From positions 310,001 to 374,000 of the forward strand of contig NZ_JAOBTH010000029.1 in assembly GCF_025215075.1 (NCBI RefSeq): a stretch of DNA of 64,000 nt. Reading direction: 5' to 3'. The notes beneath the pieces were generated by a model. The model did not search any database. It was not told the origin of the DNA and saw only the letters and a list, made by a program, of their open reading frames with translations. Source of the DNA: Tenacibaculum haliotis. Its GTDB lineage: Bacteria > Bacteroidota > Bacteroidia > Flavobacteriales > Flavobacteriaceae. Numbering within the stretch: the first letter of the stretch is position 1; each line of letters opens with the position of its first letter. The translations under genes were made by a program, and so were the position numbers. Of this stretch, positions 59,036 to 64,000 are shown one piece after another.

Positions 59036-59707
59036 TTAGTAATTTAATTTAAAACGAATATAAGTAATTGGTTTCCCTACCTCTAAATACTGTTTTTCGT
59101 AGAAAGTTTGGGTAGAAGTTACTTCTTCTGGAGCTCCTTCATTTGTATATACATTATGATTGGCGTGTATAATTTCATGCCCTTCACCATGTATTAAACC
59201 TAACGTATAACCGTGCATAAATTCGCTATCGGTTTTTAGGTTCATAATTCCGTCTTCTTTTAAAATATGGTGATACTTTTTTAAGAATACTGAATTGGTC
59301 ATTCTATGCTTTGTACGTTGGAATTTTATTTGTGGATCTGGGAATGTTATCCAAATTTCATCAACTTCATTTTCGGCAAAAATATAATCTACCAATTCTA
59401 TTTGTGTTCTAATAAAGGCAACATTTTGCATGTCGTTTTCTATTGCGGTTTTTGCACCACGCCAAAAACGAGCTCCTTTAATATCAATACCAATAAAATT
59501 TTTATTTGGATTTTTCTCTGCCAAAGCAATCGTATACTCTCCCTTACCACAACCAAGCTCTAAAACAATAGGGTTGTCGTTTTTAAAAAAAGTATGCCAT
59601 TTTCCTTTTAAAGAAAAATCACCAACCACTTCTTCTCTTGTAGGCTGAAGTACGTTAGCAAACGTTTCATTTTCTTTGAAACGTTTTAATTTATTTTTGC
59701 TTCCCAA
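59036..59707 (-). CDS. trmB: tRNA (guanine-N7)-methyltransferase
   Basis: A 223-aa SAM-dependent enzyme that makes m7G46 in tRNA. The SAM loop is IVLELGCGKGEYTIALAEKN, then FIGIDIKGARFWRGAKTAIE and the family motif EIWITFPDPQIKFQRTKHR. The C-terminal TSTQTFYEKQYLEVGKPITY is the tRNA-binding end. Complete. It is transcribed with the downstream ATL gene. Confidence 0.95.
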   Translation of the reverse strand: MGSKNKLKRFKENETFANVLQPTREEVVGDFSLKGKWHTFFKNDNPIVLELGCGKGEYTIALAEKNPNKNFIGIDIKGARFWRGAKTAIENDMQNVAFIRTQIELVDYIFAENEVDEIWITFPDPQIKFQRTKHRMTNSVFLKKYHHILKEDGIMNLKTDSEFMHGYTLGLIHGEGHEIIHANHNVYTNEGAPEEVTSTQTFYEKQYLEVGKPITYIRFKLNY

Positions 59708-59725
59708 TGTGTATCTAAATTAAGC

Positions 59726-59938
59726 TTAATCTTCAGTTCCTTCTTTTAAGAAAGTTGCCGATTGCCACATCCAGTACCCAAATAAAACGATTAACACCAA
59801 TACAAATAGCCAGTTTACAGCATTTGATGTCCACCATCCATAATCTCCTTTAGCAACTTCTAGTCGCAACCATTTGAATGGAATTAAAATGTACTCAAAT
59901 AATTCTCCAATTAATCTAAAAATATTTAATCCTAACAT
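59726..59938 (-). CDS. DUF6341-like small membrane protein
   Basis: A 70-aa protein with one clear TM segment (NWLFVLVLIVLFGYWMWQ) and a preceding amphipathic part (IFRLIGELFEYILIPFKWL) rich in aromatics. It matches what I recall as DUF6341, encoded beside upp in Flavobacteriaceae and sometimes mislabelled uracil phosphoribosyltransferase. Function unknown. It has a well-formed promoter at 59991-59961. Confidence 0.8.
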   Translation of the reverse strand: MLGLNIFRLIGELFEYILIPFKWLRLEVAKGDYGWWTSNAVNWLFVLVLIVLFGYWMWQSATFLKEGTED

Positions 59939-59952
59939 AACTTGATTATCTT

Positions 59953-59960
59953 TACGTTTG
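59953..59960 (+). promoter_or_regulatory. -7 box for the DUF6427 gene
   Basis: TACGTTTG, an exact TAnnTTTG match, 20 nt before the ATG at 59981. It abuts the opposing DUF6341 box. Confidence 0.5.
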
Positions 59961-59991
59961 CAAAAGTATAAAAAGAAAGTATGTTAGCCAA
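59961..59991 (-). promoter_or_regulatory. Promoter of the DUF6341 gene
   Basis: On the minus strand, TTG at 59991-59989, a 20-nt spacer and TACTTTTG at 59968-59961. Both boxes and spacing fit the phylum consensus. Confidence 0.7.
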
Positions 59992-60883
59992 TTTTTTCGG
60001 TAAATCAAAACCTGTTAATTTCATAGTGCTATTCGCACTGTTTTTAAGCTACTTTTTTATCAGCTCTCTTTCTAAAGAATTATCTTTTAATCTCTTTAAA
60101 GAATTGCTTGGCTTTGTGGTTCTTTTTGCTGTTTTCAATTTTATTATTGCAAAAAATCAATTGACTTTCGATAATTCTTTTGCCTTTTTATTTTTTGTAA
60201 TACTTATTGGATTTTTCACTGATGTTATTGCTATTAATAAAACATTTTACGCCTGCTTAACAGTATTGCTTTTTTTGCGTAAAGTATATAGTTTACAATC
60301 ATCAAAAAATGCTTTTCATAAATTATTTGATGGTGGTTTATGGCTTGGTATTTCTTTTTTAATTGAACCTTATACCGCACTATTTGGGGCGCTGCTTTAT
60401 GTTTCAATTTATTTACATCACCACTTTACGTATCAAACATTATTAATTCCTGTAATTGGCTTTGGAAGTGTTATTTTCTTGTTTTTTACGTATTGTTTTT
60501 GGTATGATAAAATAGCTGATTTCTACCTTCTTTTTGATTGGAACTTCGCCTACAACACAGAATTATATTTAAATATTAACTATATACTACCAATTATATT
60601 CATGGCTATTTTTGTCTTTTTTTCAATTATATTAAAAAGCCCAAAAGCATTAGCAGTTTTGAATACATTTAGGAAAAACTGGATTTTAGTGGTAGTTCAT
60701 TTTGTTATTTCAGTGTTTATTGTACTCTTAATAAATGATAAAACTGGAAGTGAATTGTTATTCTTATTTTTTCCTACAGCAATAATATTAGCAAATGGCT
60801 TAGAGTTATTTCAAAAAAAATGGATTTCTGATGCCATATTATTTTTACTATTGATTGGTTCGGTGCTAATAAAACTGATATAA
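59981..60883 (+). CDS. DUF6427-like multi-TM protein
   Basis: A 300-aa polytopic membrane protein with about nine hydrophobic segments, for example VNFIVLFALFLSYFFISSL, ELLGFVVLFAVFNFIIA, FLFFVILIGFFTDVIAI, YILPIIFMAIFVFFSIIL and WILVVVHFVISVFIVLLI. It matches the DUF6427 family found next to upp and DUF6341 in Flavobacteriaceae. Transport or scaffold roles are guesses. It converges with upp, with only 2 nt between stops. Confidence 0.82.
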   Translation: MLANFFGKSKPVNFIVLFALFLSYFFISSLSKELSFNLFKELLGFVVLFAVFNFIIAKNQLTFDNSFAFLFFVILIGFFTDVIAINKTFYACLTVLLFLRKVYSLQSSKNAFHKLFDGGLWLGISFLIEPYTALFGALLYVSIYLHHHFTYQTLLIPVIGFGSVIFLFFTYCFWYDKIADFYLLFDWNFAYNTELYLNINYILPIIFMAIFVFFSIILKSPKALAVLNTFRKNWILVVVHFVISVFIVLLINDKTGSELLFLFFPTAIILANGLELFQKKWISDAILFLLLIGSVLIKLI

Positions 60884-60885
60884 CT

Positions 60886-61539
60886 TTACATTTTGGGTCC
60901 GTAAGCCAAATCACCTGCATCACCTAAACCAGGAACAATATAGCCTTTATCATTTAACCCTTCATCAATATCAGCAATCCATAAATCAGTATTTTCTGGA
61001 AAAAATTCTTTGATATATTTAACCCCTTCTGCGGAACCTATAACTGATACTATTTCGATTTTTTTTGGTGTTCCATATTTCTTAATTGCTTCATAAACGG
61101 CTACTAAAGATCTACCTGTAGCCAACATAGGATCAACTAATAATAACGTTTTACCATCTATTGAAGGCGATGCAAAATACTCAACAACAATTTCAAATTC
61201 TTCATCGTTATTCGGATGGTGACGATATGCCGATATAAAAGCATTTTCTGCATCATCAAAATAATTTAACAATCCGTTATGCAACGGTAATCCTGCTCTA
61301 AGAATTGAACATAAAATGACATCGTTAACCGGAGTTTCAATAGCTTTTACTCCTAAAGGTGTTTTAATATCTTTGTTTTTAAAAGATAATTTTTTACTTA
61401 ATTCATATCCTAAAACCTCGCCAATTCGCTCAATATTTCTACGAAAACGCATCGAATCTTTTTGAACAGCTACATTTCTTATTTCTGCTAAAAATTTATT
61501 TAAAATAGATTTTTCCTTAGCTAGGTGGTGAATTTTCAT
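60886..61539 (-). CDS. upp: Uracil phosphoribosyltransferase
   Basis: A 217-aa enzyme salvaging uracil to UMP with PRPP. The PRPP loop is LLLVDPMLATGRSLVAVYEA, the uracil flap is ICSILRAGLPLHNGLLNYF-type, and the C-terminus has YIVPGLGDAGDLAYG (the family's uracil-binding G-D-A-G-D). Complete. It starts 38 nt after the stop of the alpha/beta hydrolase gene upstream on the minus strand. Confidence 0.95.
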   Translation of the reverse strand: MKIHHLAKEKSILNKFLAEIRNVAVQKDSMRFRRNIERIGEVLGYELSKKLSFKNKDIKTPLGVKAIETPVNDVILCSILRAGLPLHNGLLNYFDDAENAFISAYRHHPNNDEEFEIVVEYFASPSIDGKTLLLVDPMLATGRSLVAVYEAIKKYGTPKKIEIVSVIGSAEGVKYIKEFFPENTDLWIADIDEGLNDKGYIVPGLGDAGDLAYGPKM

Positions 61540-61577
61540 AAGTATCTTTTTTTATACTACAAAGAAACAGAAAATAT

Positions 61578-62357
61578 TTAGCCTTTAATAAATTTCTTTA
61601 AAGAGACTATCAATTTATCACTGTCTTCAACATGACTCATATGACCACTAGAAAGTTCTTGTAAAGGGGTATTTGTTCGTTTTGACTCGTCTATAATCGA
61701 TTGATAACTTACTATCGGATCGTGAATTCCTGCAATAATCAATCGTTTATCAATAGTTTGTAAAACAGCTTCTTTATTTTCTCTTAACTGCATTCCTTTT
61801 GTTGCTGCAATATAACCTTGAACGCTAGTTTTTAAAGCTGCTGTTTTTATTTGCACTATTTCTTTCGGGAATTTTGCTCGTGCTTTAGTTGTAAATAAAT
61901 TTGAAATAGACATCTTTACTAAATTATCATAATTAGTTTGTGCCATTTCACAGGCTCTTAAACGCAGTTTTTTTCGTTCTTCAGAATCTGCTTGTGCTGT
62001 TGAATTTAACAAACACAAACCTTTTATGTTTTCTAAATGTTTTTCTGCAAACGCTAAGGAAACGTATCCACCCATTGAATGGCCAATCATATAAAATTTT
62101 CTTAGTCGAAGTAAATTAAGTACTTCTTTTACCGCTTCACTCATTTCGGTCATCGAATGTACATAACCAATACAAGCGGTACTTCCATGCCCTAATAAAT
62201 CAATACAAATCACACGATTTTTTTTAGACAATTCTTCAGTGATTCCTTTCCACATTGTCGAATTCTCTAAAAAACCATGTAACAACACCACAGCACTTCC
62301 TTTTCCTACGTCTGAATATGCTATTTTACTATTTTTATAAGTGATAACCTTTTGCAT
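61578..62357 (-). CDS. Alpha/beta hydrolase (MenH/esterase-like)
   Basis: A 259-aa protein. The oxyanion segment is AVVLLHGFLENSTMW, the nucleophile elbow is FYMIGHSMGGYVSLAFAEKH (G-H-S-M-G-G), the acid is likely in LIIAGIHDPIVSYQ and the His in ELSSGHMSHVEDSDKL. It resembles BioH/MenH/3-oxoadipate-type hydrolases; the substrate is unknown. No signal peptide. Upp follows downstream on the same strand. Confidence 0.9.
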   Translation of the reverse strand: MQKVITYKNSKIAYSDVGKGSAVVLLHGFLENSTMWKGITEELSKKNRVICIDLLGHGSTACIGYVHSMTEMSEAVKEVLNLLRLRKFYMIGHSMGGYVSLAFAEKHLENIKGLCLLNSTAQADSEERKKLRLRACEMAQTNYDNLVKMSISNLFTTKARAKFPKEIVQIKTAALKTSVQGYIAATKGMQLRENKEAVLQTIDKRLIIAGIHDPIVSYQSIIDESKRTNTPLQELSSGHMSHVEDSDKLIVSLKKFIKG

Positions 62358-62379
62358 ATTGCAAAAATATGTATCTTTC
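62351..62379 (+). promoter_or_regulatory. Promoter of the 62.4 kb membrane protein gene
   Basis: TTTG at 62351-62354, a 17-nt spacer and TATCTTTC at 62372-62379 (7 of 8). It overlaps the 5' end of the divergent hydrolase gene. Confidence 0.55.
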
Positions 62380-62400
62380 GCTAGTATTTATTGTAAAAGC

Positions 62401-62961
62401 ATGCTAACATCACCTTTTTCTTTACTATCAACAAAAGCAGAAAAAAACCTTACTTTTTTTCTTGCTATTGCTACCACTAGTATATTATTTAGCATGTTAA
62501 ACATCGATTATTATTTAATAAATGATGTTTGTAAAAACGGAATATTATCTTTCGAACTAGCAAAAGACATGCAAGTATCAGAAGCTATTTTAAACTCTTG
62601 GAATACACAAGCAAAAATTAATGCAGGGATTAGTTTGGGATTAGACTTTTTATTTCTGATGATTTACCCACCATTGATAGCCTTGTTAATTCACAAACTT
62701 AATAAAATACTTTGGACAGGGAAACCGGTTTATCAAGTGGGACTTATCTTACTGTTTTCACAATTTTTTACGGCTATTTTTGATGCTATCGAAAATACCT
62801 GTTTGATACAATTGTTATTGGGTAGCACAAATAAACTATGGGCCTTAGCCGCCTACTATTTTGCTTTTATGAAATTTACTCTAATTTCAATTGCGCTTAT
62901 ATACCTAGCTATAAATTTTATCCTTCTTATCATTAAAAACACCACCAACACAAATGAATAA
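62401..62961 (+). CDS. Multi-TM membrane protein of unknown function
   Basis: A 186-aa protein with about four TM segments: LTFFLAIATTSILFSMLNI, AGISLGLDFLFLMIYPPLIA, VGLILLFSQFFTAIFDAIE and MKFTLISIALIYLAINFILL. The N-terminal ~15 residues are polar. I do not recognise the family. I chose the ATG at 62401, since a GTG at 62341 would lie inside the divergent gene and before the promoter. The stop overlaps the brnQ start by 8 nt, so translation is probably coupled. Confidence 0.75.
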   Translation: MLTSPFSLLSTKAEKNLTFFLAIATTSILFSMLNIDYYLINDVCKNGILSFELAKDMQVSEAILNSWNTQAKINAGISLGLDFLFLMIYPPLIALLIHKLNKILWTGKPVYQVGLILLFSQFFTAIFDAIENTCLIQLLLGSTNKLWALAAYYFAFMKFTLISIALIYLAINFILLIIKNTTNTNE

Positions 62962-64000
62962 AACAAAAGATATATGTATTACTGGTTTTGCCTTGTTTTC
63001 TATGTTTTTTGGCGCTGGAAATTTAATTCTACCGCCTTTTTTAGGTAAAAATGCTGGAGATTTATGGAGTTGGGTAACAATTGGTTTTTTTATTACCGCT
63101 GTATTCATACCTATTTTAGGAATTTTAGCACACGCAAAATTACAAGGAACTTTATATGATTTTGGTAAAAAAGTATCACCACTTTTTAGTACTGTTTATT
63201 GCCTTATCATATACACAATTTCAATTGCTTTACCAGCACCAAGAACAGCTTCGGTTACCCACGAAATGGCAATTGCACCTTATTTTAATGTTAACTCATT
63301 AATAACAAGTAGTATTTATTTTGGATTGGTTTTTATTTTTGTAATCAATAGATCGAAAATATTAAATTTACTAGGAAAATTTCTAACCCCATTAATTATC
63401 TTAATTCTACTAGCAATTATTTTTATTGGAATATTCTCTACTCCTGGAACAATGATTCCGTCTACCATTAAAACACCTTTCATTAGCGGGTTATTAGAAG
63501 GATATCAAACCTTTGATGCTATTGGAGCTATTGTTGTTGGTGGTATTTTAGTCGTTTCGTTAAATTTTAATAAAAAAACTTCTTTTAAAGTTAAAAAAGA
63601 CCTGATTACCAAAGCAGGATTTATCGCAGGATTAGGGCTTTTAATTATTTACGCAGGACTTATTTACAACGGTGCATTGTTCAACTCAGTTTTTAACAAT
63701 GAAGCCACTCGGTCAGAAGTTTTAACTACCTTAAGTACTCAAACTCTTGGTAATATTGGTACCACTTTTTTAAGTCTGTTAGTTAGCTTAGCATGCTTTA
63801 CAACAGCCGTAGGTATTATTACAGGAACAGCAGATTATATAAAAGGCATTACAAATAATTTACGAGAAACCTACATAACAACAGCTATTATTGGTTGTGT
63901 ATTAGGTGTTATAGTTGGGCAGTTTGATGTACGTGATATTATAAACATTGCCTTACCTGTATTAATGTTTATCTACCCGATTACCATCGTTTTAATTATT
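62954..64000 (+). CDS. brnQ: Branched-chain amino acid carrier BrnQ (partial, runs off the end)
   Basis: An open frame from ATG 62954 to the window edge (349 codons, no stop), expected full length about 430. The start TGFALFSMFFGAGNLILPPF is the LIVCS/BrnQ signature, followed by alternating hydrophobic helices (WVTIGFFITAVFIPILGIL, FDAIGAIVVGGILVVSLNF, GFIAGLGLLIIYAGLIYNGA). It is an inner-membrane Na+ or H+-coupled transporter of Leu, Ile and Val. The start overlaps the upstream stop by 8 nt. Confidence 0.92.
   Translation, partial: MNKTKDICITGFALFSMFFGAGNLILPPFLGKNAGDLWSWVTIGFFITAVFIPILGILAHAKLQGTLYDFGKKVSPLFSTVYCLIIYTISIALPAPRTASVTHEMAIAPYFNVNSLITSSIYFGLVFIFVINRSKILNLLGKFLTPLIILILLAIIFIGIFSTPGTMIPSTIKTPFISGLLEGYQTFDAIGAIVVGGILVVSLNFNKKTSFKVKKDLITKAGFIAGLGLLIIYAGLIYNGALFNSVFNNEATRSEVLTTLSTQTLGNIGTTFLSLLVSLACFTTAVGIITGTADYIKGITNNLRETYITTAIIGCVLGVIVGQFDVRDIINIALPVLMFIYPITIVLII

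Overview
The window is A/T-rich chromosomal DNA of a member of the Bacteroidota, most likely a marine Flavobacteriaceae close to Tenacibaculum or Polaribacter. The evidence is the gene repertoire: two SusC/Oar-type TonB receptors, DUF6341/DUF6427 next to upp, type II-like lipoprotein signals, and kynurenine and homogentisate pathway enzymes. Promoters of the TTG-N19-TAnnTTTG type, specific to this phylum, can be read in front of many genes. The genus is inferred from overall resemblance, not from a search. No prophage, conjugative element, CRISPR array or rRNA operon is present. There is one tRNA gene (Cys).

Layout. 0-7 kb: an AhpD-like peroxidase-related protein, a small cupredoxin-like secreted protein, then a 1 kb non-coding stretch holding an IS-end remnant and two tandem ~179-bp repeats. 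Each repeat looks like a complete small-RNA gene on the minus strand. Then pepP, a Crp-type regulator, a RhlE-type helicase, a tiny membrane protein and a RimK-like ligase. 7-10.4 kb: a 938-aa Asp-box beta-propeller exoprotein, folB and tRNA-Cys. 10.4-27.7 kb: a TetR regulator divergent from alkC, then about 16 kb of tightly packed plus-strand genes. These include two Crp-type regulators, a nitroreductase, GNAT, two alpha/beta hydrolases, a second MetAP, a class D beta-lactamase, a Vat/CatB acyltransferase, flavin/NAD enzymes, RidA, VOC, a polysaccharide deacetylase, AlkD, two paralogous LRR lipoproteins and a carboxypeptidase-regulatory-like lipoprotein. Many of these overlap by 4 nt and look like stress/detoxification operons.

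27.8-50.8 kb is mostly housekeeping: recO with a TonB receptor, plsC with trhA, trpS, pgk, an orphan moaE, an AddB-like PD-(D/E)XK nuclease, a nitrilase-family amidase, an acyl-ACP desaturase with a second plsC, an Oar-like TonB receptor, pgi, an M23 peptidase and a DUF3108 protein. 50.8-58.5 kb is an aromatic amino-acid catabolism and redox block: tryptophan dioxygenase, HPPD, homogentisate dioxygenase, a 2Fe-2S ferredoxin, a sterol-desaturase-family di-iron enzyme, a ferredoxin-NADP reductase, NifU and Mrp. 58.6-64 kb: an alkyltransferase-like protein, trmB, DUF6341/DUF6427, upp, an alpha/beta hydrolase, a small membrane protein and a truncated brnQ running off the end.

How the genes may work together. 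Three different DNA-alkylation-damage proteins (AlkC, AlkD, ATL) lie in one window. Ferredoxin, reductase and the membrane di-iron enzyme form a plausible self-contained hydroxylase chain, with Fe-S carriers next door. HPPD and homogentisate dioxygenase are consecutive steps of tyrosine breakdown. The least explained material is non-coding: the tandem C-rich small-RNA candidates at 1.6-2.0 kb, and a dispersed palindromic element followed by a perfect hairpin found immediately upstream of both hppD and the ferredoxin reductase gene.
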